Counted from the first letter of the stretch, positions 35,737 to 44,738 are shown. The stretch: 64,000 nt of DNA from Eikenella sp. (GCA_030528345.1 JAUMZB010000007.1:1-64000), one strand, 5' to 3'. The notes: a model not told the origin generated them from the sequence alone. A program made the numbers and translations.

Positions 35737-35831
35737 AGGCTTAAAGGACATTTGGGATGATAAAAATCGCTGAAAGCCTTGCATGGTAAGACTTTCAGCG
35801 ATTTTTATCATCCCAAATGTCCTTTAAGCCT
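35737..35831. repeat. 95-bp hairpin with 40-bp perfect arms
   Basis: 35737-35776 is the exact reverse complement of 35792-35831 (arms begin AGGCTTAAAGG), with a 15-base loop. Too long for a simple terminator; it could be a small mobile element, two facing IS ends, or a very strong bidirectional terminator before mogA. Confidence 0.85.
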
Positions 35832-35884
35832 GGCTTTCAGTAACCGGAACGGTCTTCAAGTGGATTAAAAGCAACTTGAGAGGG

Positions 35885-36463
35885 TTATTTTTGTTTAGGG
35901 CGGAAGGTAGGGCAGATAGTGGTATCGGTTTCGATGAAGGAGCCTCCAATTAGATCCACACAATAGGGAATGGCACCGAACAGACCAAGCATAATTATAC
36001 TGCCATCTTCTGCGCGTAAGCCACCTAGGGTTTCGGCAATGGCTTTCGGCCGGCCAGGCAGATTCACAATTAAACTACTGCCGCGGATGCCGGCAGTTTG
36101 GCGCGATAAAATGGAAGTCGGTACATAATGCAGGCTGATGCGGCGCATTTGTTCTCCAAAGCCAGGTAATTCCTTATCCAACACTGCTAAGGTGGCTTCT
36201 GGCGTAATATCGCGTGGTGCTGGACCGGTGCCGCCCGTAGTTAAAATTATATCGCAATGCTCTTCATCTGCCATATGAATGAGGACGCTTTTGATTTTGT
36301 CATAATCATCAGGAATTAAAGCTTCAATGTAACGGATAGGATTGCAGATAGCTTGATTGAGCCAGTTTTTTAGTGCAGGAATGCCTTCATCGGGATATAT
36401 CCCACGGCTGGCACGGTCGCTGGTCGAAATCAGGCCAATGGTGATAGTCGTAAGTGTATTCAT
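35885..36463 (-). CDS. mogA: molybdopterin adenylyltransferase (MogA)
   Basis: Adenylates molybdopterin before molybdenum insertion by MoeA. 192 residues, MoCF_biosynth fold: IGLISTSDRASRGIYPDEG at the N-terminus, LTTGGTGPAPRDITPEAT in the active site and NLPGRPKAIAETL. The ATG 36463 begins family homology. Codon use and base composition are AT-richer than the other cofactor genes; it lies downstream of narG on the same strand, separated by about 700 bp of repeats, so it may have moved here separately. Confidence 0.92.
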   Translation of the reverse strand: MNTLTTITIGLISTSDRASRGIYPDEGIPALKNWLNQAICNPIRYIEALIPDDYDKIKSVLIHMADEEHCDIILTTGGTGPAPRDITPEATLAVLDKELPGFGEQMRRISLHYVPTSILSRQTAGIRGSSLIVNLPGRPKAIAETLGGLRAEDGSIIMLGLFGAIPYCVDLIGGSFIETDTTICPTFRPKQK

Positions 36464-36773
36464 GACGATGACAGGCTTGGAAAATATAAAAACCGCATGG
36501 TACCGGATTGGCCGCATGTATTGAGTGCATCGGAAATATGGGTAGCTACATTTCTTCGAAGTAGGCTCTCGGTGGAATCAGGAATTCCGATGTCAAGCAT
36601 TGAAGCAATCAGGCAGATAGTTACAGTCTTTCCAAAATATTTTAAACGTTTGCCCAATACCGCATATTTCATGATATTGATCAGCCAATAGCTATGTCTG
36701 AATTGAATATTCCGAATCATACACTTTAGAATTTTCTTAATTACTACGCTACCCAAAATATGCTACCGATTGC

Positions 36774-36937
36774 TAGGGCGTATCGTCGGAAAGCGTTGCG
36801 GCGGTCTTTGTGGTCAACAACCATGCCTGCGGCCTTGCACACGCTTGCCGGGTGTCTAAGCCGGCGCCCATTTCTGCCCGGCATCCACGGTTTCCGCCTC
36901 GAAAAACCGCTTCGCAAGCTTTCTGACGACACGCCCT
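36774..36937. repeat. family A inverted-repeat element, 164 bp
   Basis: Left end TAGGGCGTATCGTCGGAAAG, right end (inward) CAGGGCGTGTCGTCAGAAAG, followed in both arms by TTGCG and GCGGT. Same family as 19774-20050, but with a different interior. Confidence 0.7.
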
Positions 36938-37024
36938 GATTTACCAACAAAAATGCCCGAGATCTTTGTGAAATCTGCAGATGTGGATAACAGTTCAAGG
37001 CCTGATAGTCAGGCCTGTCACACG

Positions 37025-37100
37025 ATGGCAAGCGGGCCGCACCCCCAGGGCATAAACGCGTAACGCAGAAATGCGCCGGAGATGGTTGGTATACAAGGTC
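37025..37100. repeat. family B repeat fragment
   Basis: Shares GGCAAGCG, ACCCCC, GGGCATAAACGC and AACGCAGAAATGCGCCG in order with the right half of the 8365-8570 element; the left half is absent. Confidence 0.65.
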
Positions 37101-37102
37101 TC

Positions 37103-37136
37103 TGCCTGTCTGAAAGCTCCCTTCCAGACAGGCATT
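37103..37136 (-). terminator. narG terminator built on TGCCTGTCTGAA
   Basis: TGCCTGTCTG and CCAGACAGGCA pair across a short loop, 30-60 bases beyond the narG stop. The first arm reads TGCCTGTCTGAA, the dialect associated with N. wadsworthii rather than Eikenella. Confidence 0.65.
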
Positions 37137-37155
37137 TCTTTCACATACCAAGCTG

Positions 37156-37167
37156 TTCAGACGGCCT
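37156..37167 (-). repeat. perfect AG-DUS (AGGCCGTCTGAA) at the narG stop codon
   Basis: TTCAGACGGCCT on the plus strand is a full 12-base match to the DUS of other Neisseria species. A second perfect copy is inside narG at 38622-38633, and a core copy at 38816-38825. Confidence 0.9.
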
Positions 37168-40100
37168 TACCTTGCCGGCTCATCCATCCAATCCACTTTA
37201 TTCATTTTACGCACAATCACCCATTCATCGCGGTTGGAACCGACCGTGCCGTAGTAGTTGAAACCGTAGGCCAATTGGGCGTAACCGCCAATCATATGCG
37301 TTGGCTTCAAAATGGCACGGGTAACGGAATTATGGATACCGCCGCGTTTTTGCGAAACCTCGCCCGCGGGTGTGTGGACGATTTTTTCCTGTGCGTGGTA
37401 CATCAGGATCATGGTTTCGGGGATGCGTTGGCTCACCACGGCGCGGCAGGCGATGGTGCCGTTGGCGTTGAACACTTCTACCCAATCGTTATCGACAATG
37501 TCGGCTTTCTTGGCATCGATTTCGGAAATCCACACGTGCGGGCCGCCGCGGAACAGGGTGAGCATGCGCAGGTTTTCCGAATAGGTGCTGTGAATGCCCC
37601 ATTTTTGGTGCGGCGTGAGGAAGTTAAGCGTAATTTCCTTGTTGCCGTTGGGGTATTTGCCGAGCAGTTTTTTGGTGGTTTTGAAATCGACGGCGGGCTT
37701 GTACACGCACAAGTGTTCGCCGAAATCACGCATCCATTTGTGGTCTTGGTAGAACTGCTGGCGGCCGGTGATGGTGCGCCACGGGATGAGTTCGTGCACG
37801 TTGGTATAGCCGGCGTTGTAGCACACTTCTTCGCTTTCCACGCCCGACCAAATCGGTGAGGTGACGATTTTGCGCGGCTGGGCGACGATGTCGCGGAAGC
37901 GGATGGCGGTATGCTCGCTGGCGTTAATCAAATGGGTATGATCGCGGCCGGTGGCTTTACCCAAGGCTTGCCATGCTTTTTTGGCAACGTGGCCGTTGGT
38001 TTCGGGTGCAAGCGTCAACACCATTTCGCAGGCATCGATGGCGGTTTCGATTTTGGGCTGGCCTTTGCCTGCTCCGCTTGCTTGTACGCCGTTGAGTTTG
38101 CGTAAAAATTCTACTTCGTGCTTGGTATCCCAAGCCATGCCTTTGCCGTTGTTGTTGATTTTTTCCAACAAAGGGCCGACCGAAGTGAATTTTTCGTAAA
38201 TCGCGCCGTAATCGCGCTCCACAACAGTAATGGCGGGCATGGTTTTGCCGGGAATCGGGTCGCATTCGCCGTGCTTCCAGTCTTTCGGGTCAAACGGCTG
38301 GCCGAGTTCCTGCGGGCTGTCGTGCATCAGCGGTGTGAGCACGATGTCTTTGCGTACGCCGATGTAATCCTTGGCGATTTCGCTGAATTTTTTGGCGAAG
38401 CCTTTATAGATTTCCCAGTCGGTTTTGCTTTGCCACAACGGCTGAACGGCCTCGGTGAGCGGGTGGATAAACGGGTGCATATCCGAGGTATTGAGGTCGT
38501 CTTTTTCGTACCATGTGGCGGTCGGCAACACGATGTCGCCGTACAGGCAGGTGGTAGACATGCGGAAATCGAGCACGGTCAACAGGTCGAGTTTGCCTTC
38601 GGCGGCGGGGCGCACGGTGATTTCAGACGGCCTGATACACTCTTCGTCATTCTCATCGCTCAATACGGCATTTTGCGTGCCCAGCAGGTATTTCAGGAAA
38701 TACTCGTGGCCTTTGCCCGAAGAGCCGAGCAGGTTGGAACGCCATACAAATAAGTTGCGCGGGAAGTTTTGCGGGTTGTCGGGGTCGTTACACGCCATAT
38801 CCAGCGAACCGTCTTTCAGACGGCTTGCCACATATTGCGCGGCATCTACACCCGCCGCTTCGGCTTGGTCGGCAATATCCAAGGGGTTCGCGCCCAGTTG
38901 CGGTGCACTCGGCAGCCAGCCCATGCGCTCGGCTTTGGCGTTGTAGTCGATCATGGAAAGCGAACCCATGCTGCCGTCGGCATTGGCGGCCAGAATTTCA
39001 TCTACATGCACTTTTTCATGCCGCCATTGGCTGGTATGGGCGTAGAAGAACGAAGTGCTGTTCATCTGGCGCGGCGGGCGGTGCCAGTCGGTGGCAAACG
39101 TCAACGGAATCCAGCCGCTTTGCGGGCGCAGTTTTTCTTGGCCTACATAGTGGCACCAGCCGCCGCCGGATTTACCGATAGAGCCGCACATCATCAGCAT
39201 ATTGATGATGCCGCGATACGCCATGTCCATGTGGTACCAGTGGTTCAAACCGGCACCGACAATCACCATGCTGCGGCCTTCGGTGTCGTGGGCGTTTTGG
39301 GCGAACTCGCGGGCTACCTGAATGACCAGCTCCGGTTTCACGCCGGTGTGTTTTTCCTGCCATGCCGGCGTATAGGGTTTGTCGTCAAAATAATCTTTGG
39401 CGGTGTTTTCGCAACCCAAGCCGTTGTCCACGCCGTAGTTGGCCACCATCAGGTCGAACACGGTTGCTACCAACGCGGTTTCGCCGTTGGTCAGCGGAAT
39501 GCGTTTGGCGGGCACTTTGCGGTAAATTATATCGTCATGTTCGCCGCCGAAGTAGGTAAATCCTACGTTTACCACTTCATCGGCACGCTCTTTCAGCGAC
39601 AAGGCGGCGCGAACTTCTTTGTCTTGCGCACGGGTTTCCAGATTCCATTTTTGGCTGCCGTCCCAACGGAAGCCGATAGAGCCGTTGGGCAGACAAAGGC
39701 TGTCTGAAAGCTCGTCCCATATCAGTGTTTTCCAATCGGCGTTTTTCTCTTCGCCGAATGCAGCCAATTCGGACGCACGCAGGAAGTATTTGGGTGCGTA
39801 GCCTTTGTCGTTGGCATCCAAGCGCACCAACATCGGCATATCGGTTAGGCGGCGTACATAATCGGTGAAATAAGGAGAAGGGTTGTTGATGTGGAACTCT
39901 TTCAGAATCACATGACCCATCGCCATCGCCAAAGCCGCGTCGGTACCTTGTTTCGGCGCAAGCCAAATATCGCCGAACTTCGCCATCTCGCCGAAGTCGG
40001 AAGACACGGCCACGGTTTTCGTGCCTTTGTAGCGTACTTCGGTGTAGAAGTGGGCATCGGGCGTGCGCGTCATCGGCACGTTGGAACCCCACACCATTAA

Positions 40101-40844
40101 ATAATTCGAGTTGTACCAGTCGGCAGACTCGGCCACATCGGTTTGCTCGCCCCAAATTTGCGGGCTGGCCGGCGGCAAGTCGCAATACCAGTCGTAGAAC
40201 GACATCGCCACGCCTCCGAGCAGGCTCAAATAGCGCACACCCGCAGCATAGCTCACCATCGACATGGCGGGAATCGGCGAAAAACCAATCACACGGTCGG
40301 GGCCGTAGTTTTTAACAGTGTAAGCATTGGCCGCCGCTACCATTTCATTGGCCTCGTCCCAAGACGCACGCACAAAGCCGCCCAAGCCGCGTTGGGTTTT
40401 GTACGACTTGGCGCGGTTTTCGTCTTCCACAATCCATGCCCAAGCCTCAACCGGCGACATGGTTTTACGCGCCTCGCGCCACATTTCCGCCAGCACACCG
40501 CGTATCATCGGATATTTCACCCGTTGGGCGGAATACACATACCAGCTGTACGAAGCCCCGCGCGGGCAACCCCTCGGTTCATGGTTCGGCAAATCGGGGC
40601 GGGTACGCGGATAATCGGTCTGCTGCGTTTCCCAAGTAATCAGGCCGTTTTTCACATAAACCTTCCAACTGCACGAGCCGGTACAGTTTACCCCGTGGGT
40701 GGAGCGCACCACCTTATCGTGCTGCCAGCGGCTGCGGTAGGCATCTTCCCATTTGCGGTCTTCTTCGGTGAGCACGCCGTGCCCGTCGGCAAAGGGTTCG
40801 TGTTTTTGGCTGAAGAATTTCAGGCGGTCTAAAAAGTGGCTCAT
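37167..40844 (-). CDS. narG: respiratory nitrate reductase alpha subunit NarG
   Basis: Catalytic subunit reducing nitrate to nitrite on the cytoplasmic side of the inner membrane, bound to bis-MGD molybdenum cofactor. 1225 residues, normal length. The FS0 iron-sulfur site is HGVNCTGSCSWKVYV…RGCPRGASYSW (His plus three Cys); the cofactor Asp is expected in WYCDLPPASPQIWGEQTDVAE. AAAAGGAAC is the ribosome site. Uniquely, narHJI does not follow: it lies about 13 kb upstream, with regulatory, transport and cofactor genes between. Contains perfect Neisseria-type DUS copies and one eik-like copy near 39311. Confidence 0.98.
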   Translation of the reverse strand: MSHFLDRLKFFSQKHEPFADGHGVLTEEDRKWEDAYRSRWQHDKVVRSTHGVNCTGSCSWKVYVKNGLITWETQQTDYPRTRPDLPNHEPRGCPRGASYSWYVYSAQRVKYPMIRGVLAEMWREARKTMSPVEAWAWIVEDENRAKSYKTQRGLGGFVRASWDEANEMVAAANAYTVKNYGPDRVIGFSPIPAMSMVSYAAGVRYLSLLGGVAMSFYDWYCDLPPASPQIWGEQTDVAESADWYNSNYLMVWGSNVPMTRTPDAHFYTEVRYKGTKTVAVSSDFGEMAKFGDIWLAPKQGTDAALAMAMGHVILKEFHINNPSPYFTDYVRRLTDMPMLVRLDANDKGYAPKYFLRASELAAFGEEKNADWKTLIWDELSDSLCLPNGSIGFRWDGSQKWNLETRAQDKEVRAALSLKERADEVVNVGFTYFGGEHDDIIYRKVPAKRIPLTNGETALVATVFDLMVANYGVDNGLGCENTAKDYFDDKPYTPAWQEKHTGVKPELVIQVAREFAQNAHDTEGRSMVIVGAGLNHWYHMDMAYRGIINMLMMCGSIGKSGGGWCHYVGQEKLRPQSGWIPLTFATDWHRPPRQMNSTSFFYAHTSQWRHEKVHVDEILAANADGSMGSLSMIDYNAKAERMGWLPSAPQLGANPLDIADQAEAAGVDAAQYVASRLKDGSLDMACNDPDNPQNFPRNLFVWRSNLLGSSGKGHEYFLKYLLGTQNAVLSDENDEECIRPSEITVRPAAEGKLDLLTVLDFRMSTTCLYGDIVLPTATWYEKDDLNTSDMHPFIHPLTEAVQPLWQSKTDWEIYKGFAKKFSEIAKDYIGVRKDIVLTPLMHDSPQELGQPFDPKDWKHGECDPIPGKTMPAITVVERDYGAIYEKFTSVGPLLEKINNNGKGMAWDTKHEVEFLRKLNGVQASGAGKGQPKIETAIDACEMVLTLAPETNGHVAKKAWQALGKATGRDHTHLINASEHTAIRFRDIVAQPRKIVTSPIWSGVESEEVCYNAGYTNVHELIPWRTITGRQQFYQDHKWMRDFGEHLCVYKPAVDFKTTKKLLGKYPNGNKEITLNFLTPHQKWGIHSTYSENLRMLTLFRGGPHVWISEIDAKKADIVDNDWVEVFNANGTIACRAVVSQRIPETMILMYHAQEKIVHTPAGEVSQKRGGIHNSVTRAILKPTHMIGGYAQLAYGFNYYGTVGSNRDEWVIVRKMNKVDWMDEPAR

Positions 40845-41002
40845 GGCGGGTTCCTTTTGGTTGTCATTCCGGTCGGCAGGTGCAAGCGGAATAGTTTTCT
40901 ACGCCTGCAATATAAAATAGCCGGAGGCCAGAGAATATGCTCCGAAAGGGTTTGCTGGAAAGAAAAAAGAAGGAAGCGGATAAGACTTTCGGGGTGTGCG
41001 CT

Positions 41003-41018
41003 TAGTTATTTCGGCCGA
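41003..41018. promoter_or_regulatory. weak NarL-like site upstream of narG
   Basis: TAGTTAT-TT-CGGCCGA: the left half is identical to the narK1 site at 50725, the right half is poor. About 160 bases before the narG ATG. Confidence 0.25.
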
Positions 41019-41085
41019 TGGCACGGGGCGGTGTAATGGTATGCGGCAAGCGCGGTTTGAGTGACGGGATAGGGCCGTGCCGACT

Positions 41086-41135
41086 GCCGACAGGCTACCT
41101 GAAAAGAGCATCTGGCTTTTCAGGTAGCCTGTCGG
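41086..41135 (-). terminator. DUS-pair terminator overlapping the modC 3' end
   Basis: GCCGACAGGCTACCTGAAAAG pairs with its complement across an 8-base loop. The modC stop codon lies within the right arm. Confidence 0.75.
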
Positions 41136-41818
41136 CATGGGTTTTTCAGCCGGCCGTGTTCCATGTGCAGCACTTCGTCTGCCAAGGCTTGGGTGTCGGC
41201 GGTGTCGTGGCTGATGATGAGCATGGGCACCGACAATTCGCTTTGCAATTCACCCACCAGCCGGCGCATGTGTTGGCGTAAGTCTGCATCGAGGGCGGAA
41301 AAGGGTTCGTCCAGTAACAGCCACTGAGGGCGGGTGATGCAGGCGCGGGCCAATGCGGTGCGCTGTTGCTGTCCGCCGGAAATCTGGTGCGGGTAATGGC
41401 CGGCAACCGCTTGCAGCCGCATCCGTTCCAGCCACCGCCGCACCGATTCGGCCGGGCGGCGGGGCGAAGGATTGTGCCAGCCTTGCTGTAGGCCGAAAGC
41501 GATGTTTTGCGCCACGGTCAGATGGGGGAACAGGGCGTAATTTTGAAACACCAGTCCGACGCGGCGCCGTTGCGGAGGCAGCCAGATCTGCCGCGCGGTA
41601 TCGCCGTAGGTTTGCCCGCCGATGCGAATGTAGCCTTGCGCGGGCGGCAACAGGCCGGCCAGCAGTTGCAGGGTCAGGCTTTTGCCGGAGCCGGAAGGGC
41701 CGATGATGGCGAGCCGGCGGGCCCGGCTTTGGCAGCAAACGTCCAAATCGAAATATTTTTTACCGGCACGCACCTGTGCCTGCAGGGAGAAATCGAATAT
41801 CCAGTCTGCGCGGCTCAT
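41120..41818 (-). CDS. modC: molybdate ABC transporter ATP-binding protein ModC, lacking the TOBE domain
   Basis: Energises molybdate uptake with ModAB. 232 residues: Walker A GPSGSGKS, Q-loop FQNYALFP, signature SGGQQQR, Walker B LLLDEPFSALD and switch ISHD are all present. E. coli ModC has about 350 residues; here the C-terminal Mop/TOBE regulatory part is missing, the protein ending at a DUS that gives …RQAT-stop. A separate Mop-domain protein is encoded at 50866-51294. Overlaps modB by 4 bases. Confidence 0.93.
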   Translation of the reverse strand: MSRADWIFDFSLQAQVRAGKKYFDLDVCCQSRARRLAIIGPSGSGKSLTLQLLAGLLPPAQGYIRIGGQTYGDTARQIWLPPQRRRVGLVFQNYALFPHLTVAQNIAFGLQQGWHNPSPRRPAESVRRWLERMRLQAVAGHYPHQISGGQQQRTALARACITRPQWLLLDEPFSALDADLRQHMRRLVGELQSELSVPMLIISHDTADTQALADEVLHMEHGRLKNPCRQAT

Positions 41819-42486
41819 GTGCGCTCCTTGGGCTTGGCCAGACGGGCAGTGGTCCACAAAACCGCAATGCAGACAGCAGAAATCAGCAGCACCAACTGGT
41901 TGGCCAAGCGGTCGTTGCCGGACTGGACGGCTTCGTAGACGGCAATGGAGAGGGTTTGGGTTTGGCCGGGAATGCTGCCGGCAATCATCAGCGTGGCGCC
42001 GAATTCGCCCAAGGCGCGGGCAAACGCCAGCAGCAGACCCACCAACAGGCCGCGCCAAGCCAGGGGCAGGGTCACGCGCAGAAAAACAGCGCTTTCCGAC
42101 AAGCCCAGCGTGCGGGCAGCCTGTTCCAATTGGGGGTTGACACCTTCAAACGCGGCGCGGGCGGGTTTGAAAACCAGAGGAAAGGTGACCACCATCGCGG
42201 CCAATACCGCGCCTTGCCAAGTGAAAATCAAACGGATGTCGAAGCTGTGGCTCAGCCATTGGCCGATGGCTCCGTGGCGGCCGAACAAAACCAGCAGGTA
42301 GTAGCCGAGTACGGTAGGCGGCAGCACCATGGGCAGGGTCAGCACCGTATCGAGCAGGTCGCGGCCGGGAAAACGCCGTCGGGCCAGCAGGAAACCGACG
42401 GCAATGCCCAGCAACATGTTGAGGAAAGTGGCCCAGAAGGCCACTTTTAACGACAAGCCGAGTGCCGGCCAAACATCTTGCCACAT
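41815..42486 (-). CDS. modB: molybdate ABC transporter permease ModB
   Basis: Inner-membrane permease, 223 residues with about five helices. The EAA loop ARTLGLSESAVFLRVTLPLAW and ARALGEFGATLMIAGSIPG are ModB hallmarks. Between modA and modC; a single DUS lies in the gap to modA. Confidence 0.95.
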   Translation of the reverse strand: MWQDVWPALGLSLKVAFWATFLNMLLGIAVGFLLARRRFPGRDLLDTVLTLPMVLPPTVLGYYLLVLFGRHGAIGQWLSHSFDIRLIFTWQGAVLAAMVVTFPLVFKPARAAFEGVNPQLEQAARTLGLSESAVFLRVTLPLAWRGLLVGLLLAFARALGEFGATLMIAGSIPGQTQTLSIAVYEAVQSGNDRLANQLVLLISAVCIAVLWTTARLAKPKERT

Positions 42487-42509
42487 GTTTCAGGCTACCT
42501 GAAAAGGAT

Positions 42510-43262
42510 TTACGGGCGGCTGAAGCCGTATTTGTTCAATACTTGGCGGCCTTGGGGCGACAGCACGAAGTTGAGGAAGCGTTGCGCTTCGGCTTTGTCG
42601 CGGCTGTCGGCGCTGACCGCAATCGGATAGGAAACGGGCGTGTCGAGCGCAATGGTGGCGGTCACGCGCACTTTTTCCGGCATCAGTGCCGCATCGGTGC
42701 GGTAGACAAAGCCGGCGTCCACTTCGCCGCGTGCCACATAGTCGAGGGAGTGGCGCACGTTTTGGGTGGTGATGATTTTCGGCTGCAGGGCGGCAAACAG
42801 GCCGGCTTTTTCCAGGGCGGCTTTGGCATAACGGCCCGCCGGCACGCTTTCGGGATTGCTCAAAGCGATGCGGTTGACGGCGGGGCGGTTCAGCTCTTGT
42901 AAGGAGGCGGCGGACGTGCGGCTGTTTTTCGGCACGATCAACACCAAATCATTGCGCACAAAAGTACGGCGGCTGGTTGCGTCCACTGCATTCTTTTCCA
43001 CCGCCATGTCCATGGTTTTTTGGTCGGCAAAGGCCACCACGTCCACCGGTGCGCCTTGCAGCAGTTGTTGCAGCAGCGCACCCGATCCGGCGGTGTTCAG
43101 TTTTACATCCACCTCGGGATGCCGGCGTTCGTATTGGGCGGCGATTTCCTGGAAAGCGTCTTTCAGGCTGGCGGCGGCGGAAACGGTCAGGTCTTTGGCG
43201 TGCAGGGGCAGGGCGGCCGGCAGCAAGGCGGCCAAAGCAGTGATGCGGGGCAGACGGTTCAT
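42510..43262 (-). CDS. modA: molybdate-binding periplasmic protein ModA
   Basis: Periplasmic receptor that captures molybdate or tungstate. 250 residues, signal peptide ending near LHA (about residue 22). The ligand-site strings TVSAAASLKDAF, NTAGSGALLQQL and DAGFVYRTDA match ModA. Start ATG 43262 chosen over 43301, since the signal peptide begins there. First gene of modABC; a candidate NarL site lies about 100 bases upstream. Confidence 0.95.
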   Translation of the reverse strand: MNRLPRITALAALLPAALPLHAKDLTVSAAASLKDAFQEIAAQYERRHPEVDVKLNTAGSGALLQQLLQGAPVDVVAFADQKTMDMAVEKNAVDATSRRTFVRNDLVLIVPKNSRTSAASLQELNRPAVNRIALSNPESVPAGRYAKAALEKAGLFAALQPKIITTQNVRHSLDYVARGEVDAGFVYRTDAALMPEKVRVTATIALDTPVSYPIAVSADSRDKAEAQRFLNFVLSPQGRQVLNKYGFSRP

Positions 43263-43357
43263 CTCGCGATCCTTGCAGTGGAAAAGAAATGGAGGGCGCA
43301 AGATAGCAAAAGCCGCAGCGGACAGCCATTGGCGGAAGGGATTAAACGGCCGGCTAA

Positions 43358-43373
43358 TACTAAAGGATTAGTC
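43358..43373. promoter_or_regulatory. candidate NarL-type site upstream of modABC
   Basis: TACTAAA-GG-ATTAGTC, imperfect 7-2-7 inverted repeat, about 96 bases before modA. Confidence 0.35.
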
Positions 43374-43469
43374 ATAACAGCCGCCCGATAGAACCATACC
43401 GGCCGCGCGGCAGGGCGGGGCGGGAGGCAGGTTTCAGGCTACCTGAAAAGCATGGGGCGGACAGGAAAA

Positions 43470-43505
43470 GCCGCCACGGCCTGTAGTCGGACAAGGCGTG
43501 GCGGC
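43470..43505 (-). terminator. hairpin after moaE
   Basis: GCCGCCACG and CGTGGCGGC arms about 30 bases after the moaE stop, with no strong U-run. Confidence 0.5.
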
Positions 43506-43532
43506 AGTGCCGTTTGCGGCAGGAGTTGCCAA

Positions 43533-43970
43533 TTATTCCGCCGGCAGGCCCTCGGGATTGGCCAGCCAAGCAGATGTCCGGCCGCCGCTGTAGAACTCCT
43601 GTTTCCAAATCGGCACTTCGGCTTTAACGGTGTCGATAATGAAGCGGCAGGCGGCAAAAGCGGCATCGCGGTGTCCGGCGGTCACGCCCACCCATACCGC
43701 CATGTCGCCGACTTCCAAGCGGCCGTAGCGGTGGACGCACACGGCGTCTTCGACGGCAAACCGCTGTTTGGCCTGCGCCAATACCGCTTCCCCTTGTTTG
43801 CGTGCCAAGGCTTCGTAGGTGCTGTACACCAGGTAATCCACCCAGCTGCCGTCGTTCTGGCGGCGTACCCAGCCTTCAAAACAGGTAAAGGCACCGCATT
43901 GCTCGTTGTCGAGCAGACGCCGGCGCAAAGCAGCGGCGTCGATGGCCTGTTCGGTCAGATCAAAAAACAT
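43533..43970 (-). CDS. moaE: molybdopterin synthase catalytic subunit MoaE
   Basis: Large subunit of molybdopterin synthase; transfers sulfur from MoaD to cPMP. 145 residues. GAFTCFEGWVRRQNDG, AGHRDAAFAACRFIIDTVKAEVPIWKQE includes the conserved catalytic Lys pair. Directly follows moaD (1-base gap). Confidence 0.96.
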   Translation of the reverse strand: MFFDLTEQAIDAAALRRRLLDNEQCGAFTCFEGWVRRQNDGSWVDYLVYSTYEALARKQGEAVLAQAKQRFAVEDAVCVHRYGRLEVGDMAVWVGVTAGHRDAAFAACRFIIDTVKAEVPIWKQEFYSGGRTSAWLANPEGLPAE

Positions 43971-43971
43971 G

Positions 43972-44232
43972 TCAGCCTCCGGCAATGGGGGGGATAAAGG
44001 CAACGGTGTCGCCGTCTTGCAAAGTTTGCTGCCACGGGCAGAAGGTGTGGTTGACCGCGGCGCGCAGGCGGCTTTGCGGCAAGTCCCAACCGTATTCGGC
44101 GGCCAATTCGGCGTAGAGGGCGGCCGCATCGGCGGCACGGGTGAGCCGCTCCTCCCGTTCTTTGCCGCTTTGCTCGCGCAGGGCGGCAAAATAGAGAACA
44201 GTGAGGCGGCGGGGTTCAGCGTTTGAAGTCAT
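43972..44232 (-). CDS. moaD: molybdopterin synthase sulfur carrier MoaD
   Basis: Ubiquitin-like sulfur carrier, 86 residues, ending in the essential Gly-Gly (PPIAGG) that is adenylated and thiocarboxylated; the activating MoeB is not in the window. Overlaps the moaC 3' end by 17 bases. Confidence 0.95.
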   Translation of the reverse strand: MTSNAEPRRLTVLYFAALREQSGKEREERLTRAADAAALYAELAAEYGWDLPQSRLRAAVNHTFCPWQQTLQDGDTVAFIPPIAGG

Positions 44233-44689
44233 GCTTGCCTCCGGATTTGTGGACCAGGCGGATTTGTTCGATGCGGATGTCGTGGCTGAGTGCTTTGGTC
44301 ATGTCGTATACGGTCAGCGCCGCCACCGATACCGCCGTCAGCGCTTCCATTTCCACGCCGGTTTTGTGCGACACCGCCACTTCGGCACGGATGTGCAGGC
44401 GGTGGGCGTCGTCTTCATGGTTGATGTCCACCCGGCAGCGCTCCAACATCATCGGGTGGCACAGCGGAATCAACTGGGCGGTGTTTTTGGCGGCCATGAT
44501 GCCGGCCAGACGCGCCACCTCGATTACGGCGCCTTTGGCGGTTTGGCCGTTGGCGGCCTGGATTTGGGCATACACATTCGGCGGGAAAACCACCCAGCCT
44601 TCGGCGGCGGCCACGCGGCGGGTGCTGGCTTTGCCGCCGACATCCACCATGCGGCTGCGGCCGTGTTCGTCTAAATGGGTGAGGGACAT
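44216..44689 (-). CDS. moaC: cyclic pyranopterin monophosphate synthase MoaC
   Basis: Second enzyme of cofactor synthesis, acting on the MoaA product. 157 residues. MVDVGGKASTRRVA, IPLCHP and KTGVEMEALTAVSVAALTVYDMTKA are the family motifs. Coupled to moaD by overlap. Confidence 0.97.
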   Translation of the reverse strand: MSLTHLDEHGRSRMVDVGGKASTRRVAAAEGWVVFPPNVYAQIQAANGQTAKGAVIEVARLAGIMAAKNTAQLIPLCHPMMLERCRVDINHEDDAHRLHIRAEVAVSHKTGVEMEALTAVSVAALTVYDMTKALSHDIRIEQIRLVHKSGGKHDFKR

Positions 44690-44738
44690 CCCATCCTCCG
44701 TTTTTTTCAGGTAGCCTGATTCGGTTCGGGCAATTCTT

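Larger units (their letters stand above)
35084..35884. other. 801-bp decayed region between pilC-like gene and mogA
   Basis: Holds the pilC terminator, an unassigned AT-rich 150 bp, a frameshifted IS5-type transposase remnant and a 95-bp hairpin. No intact gene. Confidence 0.6.
36464..37166. other. repeat-rich gap between narG and mogA
   Basis: From the left: about 300 AT-rich bases with a weak unassigned minus-strand ORF (to 36756) with no family features; a family A element (36774-36937); a perfect DnaA-box-like TGTGGATAA at 36982-36990; a family B fragment (37025-37100); and the narG terminator. Confidence 0.55.

Noticed and set aside
36460..36756. 98-codon minus-strand ORF upstream of mogA
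   Set aside because: No ribosome site, no family features, and it overlaps decayed AT-rich sequence; described only within the gap.
36982..36990. Perfect DnaA box TGTGGATAA as a second origin
   Set aside because: A single box without neighbours or an AT-rich unwinding stretch, inside repeat debris.
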